Part shown: positions 1 to 10,364 of the stretch, piece by piece
How the letters are laid out: every line of letters starts with the position of its first letter
Numbering within the stretch: position 1 is the first letter of the stretch
From: Loripinus fragilis
Lineage: Eukaryota; Mollusca; Bivalvia; Lucinida; Lucinidae
NCBI GenBank assembly: GCA_964019695.1
Contig: OZ026517.1
Span: forward strand, 59,586,042 to 59,650,041
Direction: 5' to 3'
DNA length: 64,000 bases
Notes under the pieces: generated by a model
The model's input: the letters and a program-made list of their open reading frames with translations, nothing else
Told to the model about the DNA's origin: nothing
Databases searched by the model: none
Program-made: the position numbers and the translations under genes

Positions 1-219
1 CTAATAAATGTGAAAACATTTAAGAGCAGGATAAATTTCATTTTCATTTGAGGTGAGCTTGAAAAGAAGTTTTATAATCTCTGAGCGGACGGTTTTATTC
101 AGTAATGGTCATTTTTACGTCAATACGCGCTTTGTATACGAGTTATGCGATTTTTTTTCAGTTGTGAACTAGAACCCGTACCAAATAGATGAAAGATTTT
201 AAGGAGAAAACGACGCCAC

Positions 220-505
220 CTGGTTAGAAGCTATTCGGAGACATATAACAAGGCATACAGTGGGGTTAGAAGTTATTCGGACATATTACAAGGCATACAG
301 TGGGGTTAGAAGTTATTCGGACATATTACAAGGCATACAGTGGGGTTAGAAGCTATTCGGACATATAACAAGGCATACAGTGGGGTTAGAAGTTATTCGG
401 ACATATTACAAGGCATACAGTGGGGTTAGAAGCTATTCGGACATATTACAAGGCATACAGTGGGGTTAGAAGCTATTCGGAGACATATAACAAGGCATAC
501 AGTGG
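220..505. repeat. Minisatellite, 40-bp unit, about 7 copies
   Basis: A unit containing GGTTAGAAGYTATTCGG and ACAAGGCATACAGTGG recurs every 40 bases, with unit starts near 221, 261, 301, 341, 381, 421 and 461. The first and last copies carry two extra bases (GGAGACATA instead of GGACATA). Copies differ by single substitutions, so the array is young. The open frames crossing it are by-products of the repeat. Confidence 0.95.
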
Positions 506-1180
506 GTCTGGTTAAAGACAAGGATGAATATTTGGTCCATATAGAACACACATCAAGTAAGTGGCTAAATATTGTGGTATTTGAGCGCGTAAAGAGCAAA
601 CATGATTGTGCAAGCAATTTCTTCATAACTGCACTTTATACACCTGTGAAGAGGGGTTTCATGATGAACCCCGGTTTTCTTTTTTAAATTTTAATAGCTT
701 TGTCGATTCGCTTTAACCTTTTGAATATGAATATAATTATAAAAAGCGTAGCTAGATTTAAGTTGTGTTTCTAAATGTAGCTCAACTTTTTACTCCAGTC
801 TCATGTAAAAATAAATAACTTAGAAATTTTCATTTCTTATTTACCATCTTATTGCCTCAATAAATGATGTGGTTAAGCTAAAGTGTGCAGGTAAAATTCG
901 TACAGGTAAATGATGTTACATATACCAAATAATAAGTCCAAACATAATTGCCAGATTTATCTGCATGACTAAGGATGCAGCTAAAAAGAATAGAGGTGTC
1001 CTGAGTTTATTGCCCGAGAAATTCACACACTGCTTAACCATTTGTAAACTAATGGATTCTTCCTTCCAGTTTGATACAATCAACCTGGGATACTCCATTA
1101 TACATATCTAAGGGTGTCCTATTATTAGTTTCAAAACAGTATTACATTTTTGTCCAAAGATTTTTTTCAGCTTAACAAAC
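506..1180. other. Non-coding stretch with an inverted repeat copy
   Basis: No gene is recognised. The part from about 1000 to 1120 resembles the reverse complement of about 54860-54955: both contain the GGAAGAATCC and CCCTTAGATATGTA-type words, so this is a dispersed repeat. The remainder is AT-rich and featureless. Confidence 0.5.
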
Positions 1181-1245
1181 AATATAGACTCTGATGAAAT
1201 GCCGAATACTGCGGCATTTCATCTGGGTCTTCATTGTTTGTAATA
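1181..1245. repeat. Short palindromic repeat (GAAATGCCGC family)
   Basis: GATGAAATGCCG and CGGCATTTCATC form a near-perfect hairpin. Related palindromes lie at about 17258-17325, 27740-27800 and 41125-41190, each beside a CTGTTTG-like word. This is probably a fold-back MITE. Confidence 0.6.
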
Positions 1246-2190
1246 AAGGCCGCTCGTGAGGCCTCCTTAATTATTACTTGGGACCTGCGGTGCGAGTCCA
1301 ATTAAAATCGCTTATCAAGTCCTGGCTAGCCCGGCTGTCTCTTGACATTATAGTAGAGCAGACAAAATGGGTCTGTCCGCCCGTCTGTCGGAGTGTCTGT
1401 ATACTAGAACGTCCAACATTGTGTACTTTGTGAGCTCAACTCCTCTTACAGTTTGTTCGCTTTTTTAAACGTTGCATATGTTTTGCGCATGAGCTGATTT
1501 ACATGTATGAACCATACCTCAGTTGACTGTCACCGATCCACTACTGTTCTACGAGTCGGTGCGTCCATTTGAGAAGCCTAAGGCTTTTGCGAGAAGCATG
1601 TGCGTTTCCGTTGACCAGTATGGTTTGCTGTGCTATAACGCCATACAAGCTTGACGTTGTTACGAATTGCTAAATATTTGGCCAACGAAAGTCGAAAAGC
1701 TCATTCAAAGAAATAACAAACTGAAGTTTAATATGATTTTGATAACAAAGCGTTTGGTTTCAGTGTAAAGAGCTTTAGCTACGTTGTTGACAACGTTTTA
1801 CGTTTTCTATTGCAATTAATGCCTTCGTTAAATGTCTGAAAACCTGAAAAAAATGGCCATACTATTAACTGAAACTTACAAACACATGATTATTCAATAT
1901 TCAATCTATAAAGCGTGAGAAATTTTACAATTCAATTTTAGGGCCTCGACGCGAGAAATTTTGGCTTTGTACATGTAAAGACGTAGACAAGCATGCACAT
2001 CCAGTGTGATAAGCGCATGTGGTGTTATCCGCTGTCAGGAATGTTTAGTATATCATGCTTCCTCCATGTAAAATATTGATATTCAAGCTAGCATCAGCAG
2101 GCTGGTTTAATTAAGCTTTACTTGTATTTGTCAGAAAACCATAAGACGAGACGGATATGAAATGACCAATCCTGAAGGATCCTCTATTTG
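1246..2190. other. Non-coding stretch upstream of the TRIM-like gene
   Basis: Nothing coding is seen. GTCCGCCCGTCTGTC near 1374 resembles the CCGT-rich microsatellite of the pearl-like elements, but no tandem core follows it. GGGCCTCGACGCGAG at about 1941 recurs at about 47387 and marks another dispersed repeat. Confidence 0.4.
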
Positions 2191-2191
2191 G

Positions 2192-2432
2192 GCCTATTCA
2201 CGTAGCCCCTGTCCTCTAGGGTTCCGATCTAGTAATGCTTAAACAATCCTGCTCAGCTACAAGCACTAGCTAGAATATATTAATTTTGCACGTGGCAACC
2301 TTAGCTATAGTCCTTTCTAGACAGCGAAGACCAAAGGCGCTGGTCAGCCTGCGCTTTTGCCCAGGCTGGTCTGCACCTTTGTTGTTCGCATGCAACAATA
2401 ACAGAATTTCTCGTGAGCCTTTAGGCCCACAA
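2192..2432. repeat. Dispersed inverted-repeat element just upstream of the TRIM-like gene
   Basis: The stretch runs from GGGCCTATTCACG to CTCGTGAGCCTTTAGGCCC, so its ends are inverted. Its middle carries GGTCTGCACCTTTGTTG, shared with about 44470-44690, and related words occur in 4410-5000, 6110-6300 and 10745-10800. It ends about 25 bases before the likely start codon of the downstream gene and so probably forms part of that gene's promoter, 5' UTR or last 5' intron. Confidence 0.6.
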
Positions 2433-2456
2433 TTTTTTCGATTGGTTTATTTCAGA

Positions 2457-4352
2457 ATGGCAGAAGCTTCTACTATCGGCTTTACAACAGACAGTGTAGA
2501 CGGAAAGTCTTCAACAATGCATGCTGCAAGTGATCAGTTAATTGACCCATATTGTGAGCTTTGCTATGAAAATAAGGGGGAAAAGGTGGCCTCATGGTGT
2601 TTTTGCAAAGACTGCAATCTGTGTCTTTGTACATCATGTTATGACGTCCATAAGCAGGTGCCGTCTTTACAAAGCCACCAAATTCTCCTTGGGTCAAGAA
2701 TGCCGAGATCACTTGCTGATAAACCCATCAAGTACCCGGATTGCGAGCTTCATAATGGTAACATCAAAGACCGCTACTGTCACGAGCATCATGAAATGTT
2801 GTGTAGTGAATGTTTGAAACAGAACCACCAAAGATGTCATGTGGATACTATAACAGATCTTTGTAAAAGCCTTGGTTCAGATGACATAAAGTCTTTCACG
2901 GCAGTTGTCGATGATATTAAACTGAATGTACAAACTACACAATCTAAGTTACAAAAGAACATATCTGACCTTACTAAGGATCGGGAAAATGAGATAAAAA
3001 GAGCTGAGCAAGCAAAACAGGACATGATACAGAAAGCGAATGAGATGTTTAATGAAACTGTTTCAGGAATCACTAAGCACTACCATAACAAAGTAGGTGA
3101 GATAAAATCCCACATAATAGGATTAAATGATGAACTCCATAACCTCGATGAAATTATAAATAAACTTAACAGAAAGGTTCCCATCAAATTTGACCCAAAT
3201 TTGTTCATACAGATGCAGCAAATTGTTGACACAACACAAACATGTAAGAGAGAAATAGATGACATGATCAGTGAAATAGAAACAATGAAGATTACCTTCT
3301 CATTCAGTAAAGAAATATCAGATTTTTTGGCATGCAAACGTTTTGGTGATGTCCAGGAAATGTCATCCCCACTCAGTATTACAGATGATGTTGAAGATAT
3401 ATTCTTCCCTTATATTACATCACAGGCAGGGAGACCATATATTACATCACATGCGGGGAGACCACATATTTCATCACAGGCGGGGAGAACAACATTGGAG
3501 AAGAAAGTTGCCGTCGATATAAGTCATATTGTAGCAAGGAAAATGTCACATATGAATATAACATCCCCAAAAGATAATAGACCACCATGTGTGGGCGGAC
3601 TAGCTGTTACTGACAATGGCACATTACTGGTTGGTGACTTTAACAATGACACACTGAAAGTATTTTCACAAGATAGCACGTTACTCTCATCTGTACCACT
3701 GTCTGATGTGTGTACTGATGTCACAGTAACAGAGGATGACATAGCAGTAGTTAGTACGGGAGACAAGAAACTTCACTTCCTGGATATCTCTGATCCTCCT
3801 TCAGCATCAGTACAGAGGTCTGTAACACTCGGTTACAATGTCTGGACTGTAACACCATACAAAGACAATTTAGTTGTCACTGCTGATACTACACCACCTA
3901 GTGTAAGAATGATTGACAGGAATGGAAAGGAGGTATGGTCTGTTACTAAGGGGCCTGATAATCAACAGTTGTTTGATACACCATACTTTATTGTGACCAG
4001 TAAGATAAATGATACCGAGACAGTGATAGTGTCAGACTGTACGAAGGAAACATTAACTCTCCTCAATGCCAACAATGGATCACTACTGAAGATTATTGAT
4101 ATGAAAGGGAAAGGTCATCGTGATATCACTGTAAATAATGATGGCAACATCTTTGTAGCTTGTTACGAAACAAAGGAAATATGTGTTTGGTCAAACGACT
4201 TTACAAAATCTAGGACACTTATTTCACAAAACAACTTGGAGATGATTCCACGTTGTATAGCATACATCAGTTCAACTGATACACTGTATATCAGCTATTT
4301 TGGTTACTGTGATTATATTGAGAGATTTCAACTTTCTATGGCTGACCAATAA
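2457..4352 (+). CDS. TRIM-like protein: two B-boxes, coiled coil, NHL-type propeller; no RING
   Basis: A single uninterrupted 631-residue frame. The start is set at the ATG at 2457 because TTTATTTCAG, a good splice acceptor, ends at 2455 and the upstream frame is repeat DNA; the same frame opens at 2286, so a longer product is possible. Residues about 33-77 carry a Cys/His-rich first B-box (CELC, CFCKDC, CTSC, H). Residues about 95-135 form a B-box 2 (CELH, CHEHHEMLCSEC, H, CH). Residues about 145-320 are heptad-rich coiled coil. Residues about 390-631 show strands and GD/DN-rich loops typical of a six-bladed NHL-like propeller, as in TRIM2/3/56/71-type molluscan proteins. No RING precedes the B-boxes, so ubiquitin-ligase activity is not implied. 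Such proteins usually work as cytosolic scaffolds or immune regulators, but the substrate here is unknown. Three in-frame copies of a nine-residue unit (ITSQAGRPY-like) sit between the coil and the propeller. Confidence 0.88.
   Translation: MAEASTIGFTTDSVDGKSSTMHAASDQLIDPYCELCYENKGEKVASWCFCKDCNLCLCTSCYDVHKQVPSLQSHQILLGSRMPRSLADKPIKYPDCELHNGNIKDRYCHEHHEMLCSECLKQNHQRCHVDTITDLCKSLGSDDIKSFTAVVDDIKLNVQTTQSKLQKNISDLTKDRENEIKRAEQAKQDMIQKANEMFNETVSGITKHYHNKVGEIKSHIIGLNDELHNLDEIINKLNRKVPIKFDPNLFIQMQQIVDTTQTCKREIDDMISEIETMKITFSFSKEISDFLACKRFGDVQEMSSPLSITDDVEDIFFPYITSQAGRPYITSHAGRPHISSQAGRTTLEKKVAVDISHIVARKMSHMNITSPKDNRPPCVGGLAVTDNGTLLVGDFNNDTLKVFSQDSTLLSSVPLSDVCTDVTVTEDDIAVVSTGDKKLHFLDISDPPSASVQRSVTLGYNVWTVTPYKDNLVVTADTTPPSVRMIDRNGKEVWSVTKGPDNQQLFDTPYFIVTSKINDTETVIVSDCTKETLTLLNANNGSLLKIIDMKGKGHRDITVNNDGNIFVACYETKEICVWSNDFTKSRTLISQNNLEMIPRCIAYISSTDTLYISYFGYCDYIERFQLSMADQ
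3408..3490 (+). repeat. In-frame 27-bp triplication inside the TRIM-like CDS
   Basis: Three consecutive 27-base units encode variants of ITSQAGRPY. They differ at a few bases and keep the frame. They lie in the linker between coiled coil and propeller, where length change is tolerated. Confidence 0.85.
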
Positions 4353-4409
4353 CCTGTCACAAACTCTCGCGTTACATTCCCAAATCATAATGCTAGTTTA
4401 AATTATTGA

Positions 4410-5000
4410 GCCTCGGCGAGAGTAAACCTGACTTTGTTGCATGCGAACAACAAAGGCGCAGACCAGACTGCGCATAAGCGCAGTTTGGTCAACGCCATTG
4501 TTATTCGCTCTTGAGAAAATACCATAGCTAAAGCTGTCACAAATTTCAATATCCTATTAAGTTATTGCAGTTAAGCAGATAAGCCTAACTTTGTTGCATG
4601 CAAATCCAGCCTGCGCATCCGCACAGTCTGATCAGCGCTACTATTATTCACTCTCGAGAAAGTACCATAGCTAAAATTGCTATATGGAAAAATTCAATAT
4701 TCTATCTAGTTATTGCAACTGAGCAGATAAGCCTAACTTTGTTGCATGCGAATAACAAAGGCACAGATCAGACTGCGCATCCGCGCATTCTGATCAGCGC
4801 CATTATTATTGGCTTTCGAGAAAGTCACATAGCTCAAGTTGCCACATGCATCCATGCAGTCTGATCAGCGTCATTATTCTTCGTTTTCGAGAAAGTCACA
4901 TAGCTCAAGTTGTCACATGCATCCGTGCAGTCTGATCAGCGTCATTATTTTTCGTTATCGAGAAAGTCACATAGCTCAAGTTGCCACATGCAAAAGATCA
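4410..5000. repeat. Tandem cluster of dispersed inverted-repeat units
   Basis: At least four diverged copies of a module running from ACTTTGTTGCATGCGAA through CAGACTGCGCATCCG to GAGAAAGTCACATAGCT recur between 4430 and 4990. The spacing shortens from about 150 to about 65 bases towards the 3' end. The family is the same as at 2192-2432 and 44470-44690, in partly inverted orientation. Confidence 0.65.
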
Positions 5001-5228
5001 ATATTCTAGCTAGTCTCTGCAGCTAAGCAGACTGGTTTGAGCTCATGACTAATTGTCGAAGTTTCGAGGGCCCTCTACATTGAAACACCATAAATCTTAT
5101 TCTCAAGAAACAGTCTGTTTCTGCATATGCTTGAACCAGTCTACGCCAAGACACAGTGCTGATCAGGATCTTCATAGCAAGATATCGGACAAACATGAAA
5201 AACACTGATGCTACTTTAAAGTGCAATT

Positions 5229-5441
5229 ATCATATGACATTGCATCTGGGAGTGAAATAACGTCATGCAATAAAATCGATAAACCACTAGTGGTTTACAG
5301 ATTTTTGGGAAACGTTATGACGTCCATTAAATCGTTGGGCATATGACGTCTATAACGTTGCGTACATAATGACAAAATTGTAACGTTTTTACGCCAGAAA
5401 TGAGATTTCAAAGTAATCTTAATGTCATATGATAAATAGAA
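5229..5441. mobile_element. Small palindromic element (MITE-like)
   Basis: ATCATATGACATT at 5229 is mirrored by AATGTCATATGAT ending at 5441, and inner words (AACGTTATGACGTC, CATATGACGTC) repeat on both strands. A second palindrome follows directly at about 5465-5562 (GAATTTATTAAAC paired with GTTTAATAAATTC). No coding capacity. Confidence 0.6.
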
Positions 5442-5839
5442 TCTAACATTCGTGCTCTTGTATTATTGAATTTATTAAACTCGTTGCGAAAAAGAGATAA
5501 AATGCTCGGCAAGCTTCGCATTGATCTCTTTTTCCCAACTTGTTTAATAAATTCAACAAAATATAACCGCTCTATATAGTTTGTGTTCGAGACATGACAA
5601 GAGGAACCTGTTTTCAGGTTTCTGACCAAACAGGGCTCAAACCATTCGGGAAAGTCCGCCACAATTCGATAATCGAATCATGGCTCCGGTGTATGTAAGG
5701 AGCATTACGCGTAGTACTATGTACCAAAAAGCTCCATTTTGTTAGCGGAAACTGGCGTATGGAAAAAAGGTTCTATAGCATGTGTGTTCAGCTCTATTAA
5801 TATCAATTATTCTGATTATCCGAAAAGTTTAATCAGCAG

Positions 5840-5935
5840 AATAAATGAAGTTTATGTTTTTTTCAATAATGAAAAAACATAAACTTCATTTAAGCAGCGA
5901 TATTTTATTGAAAAACATAAACTTCATTTAAGCCG
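5840..5935. repeat. Palindrome of AATGAAGTTTATGTTTTT
   Basis: AAATGAAGTTTATG near 5843 pairs with CATAAACTTCATTT near 5876, and a third copy of the second arm occurs near 5914. This is a short fold-back repeat. Nothing else is recognised between 5563 and 6370 except a degraded copy of the 2192-type repeat at about 6110-6300. Confidence 0.55.
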
Positions 5936-6419
5936 TTTGTTTTGCTGAAATCACACTTCTTATTGTGTTAACTCGGTTTCTGTGACATCGGCGTCACGTT
6001 ATATAACGTCAGCGTCACGTTGTCGCCCACGTTATCAAAGTAGATCCTCAATGAACATCCATGGTCTGATTCCACGGAATTTCGCGGAATTGGTTGAGGC
6101 AGTTCCGATTGGGCTCAAACCAATCTGCTCAGCTACATTGACTAGTAAGATTATTGAAATTTGCATGAAGCAGGAAAAATATATTATATTTTGAATTCAG
6201 AATATAAGACAAAGTCGCTGATTAGACTGCGCGGATGCGTAGGCTGATCTCAGCCTTTGCTTTATAGCATGCAAGAAAGTCAGTTTTCTAGCAGCGTGGT
6301 CAGTTTTATGAAAGGCTTGTTCACTCGTGTTGTGGATCACATAATGATTCTGAGGAAGATGCCTGAAATGGTTATAATTGCAGCACATTTACGTCGAATA
6401 TACGTCAACTGTATACAGG

Positions 6420-7137
6420 TATAATGCCAGAACAGTAAAACAATGCTACTGATATGTCGACTGTATAAGTGAACAACGATGACCAGAATCAAATTGGGTT
6501 AAACTGCTACATGTTTAATGATAGAACAGTGTAGCATTGATACTGATACGTCGACTAAATAAGCGAACAACGTTGACCAGAATCAAACTGTGTTAAACTA
6601 TAATAGTGACAGAGCAGTGGAGCAATGGTTATAATTGCAGCACATTAACGTCGAATATACGTCAACTGTATACAGGTATAATCGATCAACGCAGACCAGG
6701 TAAACTGTTATAACGCTAGAACAGTAAAGCAATGCTACTGATATGTCGACTGTCTAAGTGAAGAACGTTGGCCAGAAATAAAATTGGGTTAAACTGCTAC
6801 ATGTATAATGATAGAACAGTGTAGCATTGATACTGATACGTCGACTAAATAAGCGAACAACGTTGACCAGAATCAAACTGTGTTAAACTATAATAATGAC
6901 AGAGCAGTGGAGCAATGATACTGATACGTCGACTGTAAAAGCGAGCAACGTTGACCAGACTCAAATGTGTGAATCTGTTATAATGATAGAGCAATGTAGA
7001 AATGATACTGATATGTCGACTGTAAAAGCAAACAACATTAACCAGAATCAAACTGGGCGAAACTTTTCAGAACAGTGGAGCAATGATACTGATACGTCGA
7101 CTGCATAAGTTAACAATGTAGAATAAAACTGTGTTAA
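6420..7137. repeat. Tandem satellite, unit about 85-95 bp, about 8 copies
   Basis: Units contain ACTGATACGTCGACT, AACAACGTTGACCAGAAT and TGTTAAACT. They begin near 6422, 6517, 6601, 6711, 6807, 6892, 6979 and 7065. Units near 6422/6711 and 6517/6807 pair best with each other, so a block of about 290 bases has been duplicated on top of the monomer array. The unit near 6601 includes a unique-looking segment that repeats the flank at about 6370-6425. Confidence 0.85.
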
Positions 7138-8985
7138 CACTTTCTCTGCCGAGCACCTCCAAAAAACCAATACCTCAGTGCCAAGCATGTTTCAAGGACT
7201 CCTGAATATTGAGGGTATATGGGTTCAACACAGAGTATCTCCAGAACCATTCAACCTATTGCTGTGAAACTTTCACAGAATGTTGCTTATATATAAAACT
7301 TTCATTTGAACTAATAATAATAAAAATAGTCGCGTGACCGTTGGCGGCCATTTTTGAAGCCATATTGAAAATATCAAAAATGCCTATAAACTACTATTTT
7401 ATGCAAAAAAAGATAAACCATCCATTTACACCATGTTTCAAACATAAGGATTCATTCTGATATTATATTGTTTCACCAGGAATATATCAAAATATAGCAG
7501 CTGAAGAGCTTAAAGCGTCCTGTATGTCCCTTGGACATGTTTTCGTTGTTTTAGACGTCCTCGAAATCTTATGACATTACAAATATTTTTGTTAAGTCAA
7601 TTCTTGTACCTTGGAACGGTCATAAAAATATTTTACTAGAGGGCTTTAATATCTGTTTTAGATTTACAGGCTAGGTTGTATACTGAAAACAGTTGAGTCA
7701 AATATGTAATCATGATATTAAGTTCTATAGTTATATGTGTTACTTAAGAAAATTCTACGTCACAAGGAAAAGTTTTCTAGGTGAGATGTTGCATCAGACT
7801 TATCAAATTGTTAGTTGTAAATTTTATAACATATAAATGAGAAAACAATAGCAAACAATGTGATGGTGTTTTGAAGCTAAGATATATACTATTTTTAAAA
7901 TGAAAATATGCACGCATATACACATAGCCACTTTATTACAACTGATACATTTTCTTTTGGAAAATAGTTACTTCATGCCTGTCAAATGAAGCTTCCTTTT
8001 TAGATGAAAAAAACTACACAGTGGTGTAAAGTTTAAGGAACTTAGTAATATTGGTTTTATTTAACATTGTTATATACGTGAACCTATTGGAAATTGGACA
8101 TCAAAATGATATTTTACACTAGAAATGTTGTTAAGTATTACTCTTATGGTAAGTGATATAACAACAATAATCAGAAGGTTTCTAAAAGCTAACAGAAAGA
8201 ATTACATGCTTAACTTTAGAATTAAAAAGGTTCTAAACTTATATAACGTTTTATTGATGGTCATCTAATTGTACAGCTTGACAATGTAAGTATTTATGTA
8301 AGAACATATCTGATTGCAGTTTTAAAATGGTCATTTAATGACCTTATAAATACATGTTATCATGAACGGAAATATCTGTCAATAACTTTGTTAACGCTAA
8401 ACTATTTAACAAAATATTATTGATTTTAAGGGTATAGTTGAAAAAGTAACGTAATTTACATTATAATGGATTAAAAAGCTTTAACAAATATCAATATGTG
8501 TAGAAAATGACATGTTCTTACAGATTGCATAACTGTTTTGTTCATTTAAGCTGTTCAACTACTACCTAAAAATACTTACTTACATATTTTTGTTTTCAAG
8601 AAAGTGATGGGTAACGTAATCAACAGACTGTTACAGGTATGTTTGCAAGACTGAAATTGAGTGCAATATCCGGTTTCATACTGCTTATGATATGTATTAT
8701 CAGATAAAGCAAGTGAAAATTCTGCTAAAAGGTGGGCATACCAAAATGCTTATTTTTTACATTTCTGGATCCTGGGTCCTCTACTATACGTATGTATTGC
8801 AAAAACGCTGCACTGGCGTCGGAATGATGTTATGTACATTTTCTGGATTGAGACCAGGATTCAATTTTGTTAAATTTATAGCAACATCTGGAGCTCTTAA
8901 AGTTATTTTTTGCGACAAGTCCCCACCAAACAAAGTTTTTTTTTCAATTTATGCTTGCGGTTAATGTTGAAACATTTAATTTGAG
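7138..8985. other. AT-rich non-coding stretch
   Basis: No coding sequence or structured repeat is supported. Short open frames look random. 7145-7520 has the look of a decayed repeat. Confidence 0.4.
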
Positions 8986-8987
8986 TA

Positions 8988-9172
8988 AAACAGCCACTCA
9001 AAAATAGAGAAAACAAAGATCTTAATGACAAATGGTTGCTTAATGAAGGTCGAAAAAAATGAAGAATGCTCCAAGGGGAGCATTCTGCAATACATTGACC
9101 TGCATTAAGCGATAATTGGTTTGAAAACCAAATTTTGGTCATTTTGAGAGTGGCCTTTTTTACACAGGTTTA
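8988..9172. mobile_element. Palindromic MITE, copy 1 of a three-copy family
   Basis: The inner arms GGGAGCATTCTGCAATAC and the outer arms (CAGCCACTC with GAGAGTGGCC) fold back on each other. The same layout occurs at 61408-61584, and a half copy lies at about 57800-57908. No ORF of its own. Confidence 0.7.
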
Positions 9173-9456
9173 ACTCTACTGTGATATTTTGAATAATCTT
9201 CATGATCATCATCCCTAAAAAACTATATTCTTGTACATTTTCAAAATGTTTTATCAGTCTTTTCATGCTTCGTAAATGTTTATTATTCTAAGTCTTCACA
9301 TGGAAAAATATATATTGTATTGTGATTTTGAAAACTAGCTCTTGCGGCGAATATAGTAGATCTTTTTTTGATAACCAAGAAAATTGTCATTGCATCGTCC
9401 ATAGTATTACTTAATGGGAGTTGAAATTTGTATCCATATAGGTCACGAATAGGTCT

Positions 9457-10028
9457 ATACTACACAGTATGTAAACTGAAATAAACATCCTGTACCATTC
9501 CTCCTAGCTCTCGCCTTATAAACATGAATAACAGCACTCGTGCGTAACCAGTAGTCGGAAAAATGCGTGTATTTAGGTACATGTACACGTTTCGATTTAT
9601 TTTGTTAGCGATACAGACTATACACATTCGAACAAGGTAAGAAAAGCCATTTTATATATTTTATTACGTTTTATTCCATGATTTTAACGGTTTCCTCCTT
9701 TGCATTTTGCTTTGTTAAAAAACGACTTGCTCACAATCAGAGCCGTTGTGTGTCGAAAACGAGCTTAAATGCCAGTTTGCATGGTTTTAGTGGAATTAGC
9801 AATCACATGTATACATGAGAACATGGTTGTAACTGTAACAGTTACTAAGATCTATGGAAAAATGAATTTTAATAGGTGGGCCCTCGCAATTATAGCTGTA
9901 CCAACAACTCTAAAATCACCATTTCCGACAACTAGTTACGCACGAGTGCTTTAACTCATAATGTATAAGGCGTGAACTAGGAGGAATGGGTACAGGATGT
10001 TTATTTCAGTTTACATACTGTGTACTAT
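9457..10028. mobile_element. Fold-back element with about 105-bp terminal inverted repeats
   Basis: The left arm (9457-9565) contains ACACAGTATGTAAACTGA, AACATCCTGTACC and AGCACTCGTGCGTAAC. All three recur inverted in the right arm (9917-10028) at about 90% identity with a few indels. The inner 350 bases encode no transposase, so it is a non-autonomous fold-back or MITE. Confidence 0.85.
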
Positions 10029-10078
10029 CATCGCCATTTAAACGTTAAAGGCTTTAGTTTTTTGTCATGTTTTGAACT

Positions 10079-10364
10079 CTTAATCGTTATGTCCCTAATA
10101 TTATTGAAATGTGGTGACATTGAGTTAAAACGCGGGCCGTTCTCTGAATCATTTAGTATCTTGAATACTGAAACAGAACTATCAGCTCACACATTAAAGG
10201 ATATATTTACAGTGGTTCATTATAATGTTCAAAGTCTGCTCAATAAAACCGACATTATACAGTTAGATTTTTCTTGTACTCTAGACGCAGGCTTGATCTC
10301 GAAATACAAAATACTTAATGTATTTGGATTGGAGTTTCTATCCAACACAAAAAGCTACTATTAG
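10079..10364 (+). pseudogene. LINE fragment: start of the endonuclease ORF
   Basis: The frame from about 10020 encodes CGDIELKRGP and then FTVVHYNVQSLLNK. This matches the start of the AP-endonuclease ORF of many animal non-LTR retrotransposons (typically CGDIExNPGP ... HxNVxSLxNK). It stops after about 114 codons, before the catalytic residues. A C-terminal RT fragment of the same general kind lies at 14560-15045 on the same strand, so the two may be ends of one deleted copy. Confidence 0.6.

Noticed and set aside
220..505. Regular 40-bp repeats considered as a CRISPR array
   Set aside because: Whole units repeat with no unique spacers, and the DNA is eukaryotic.
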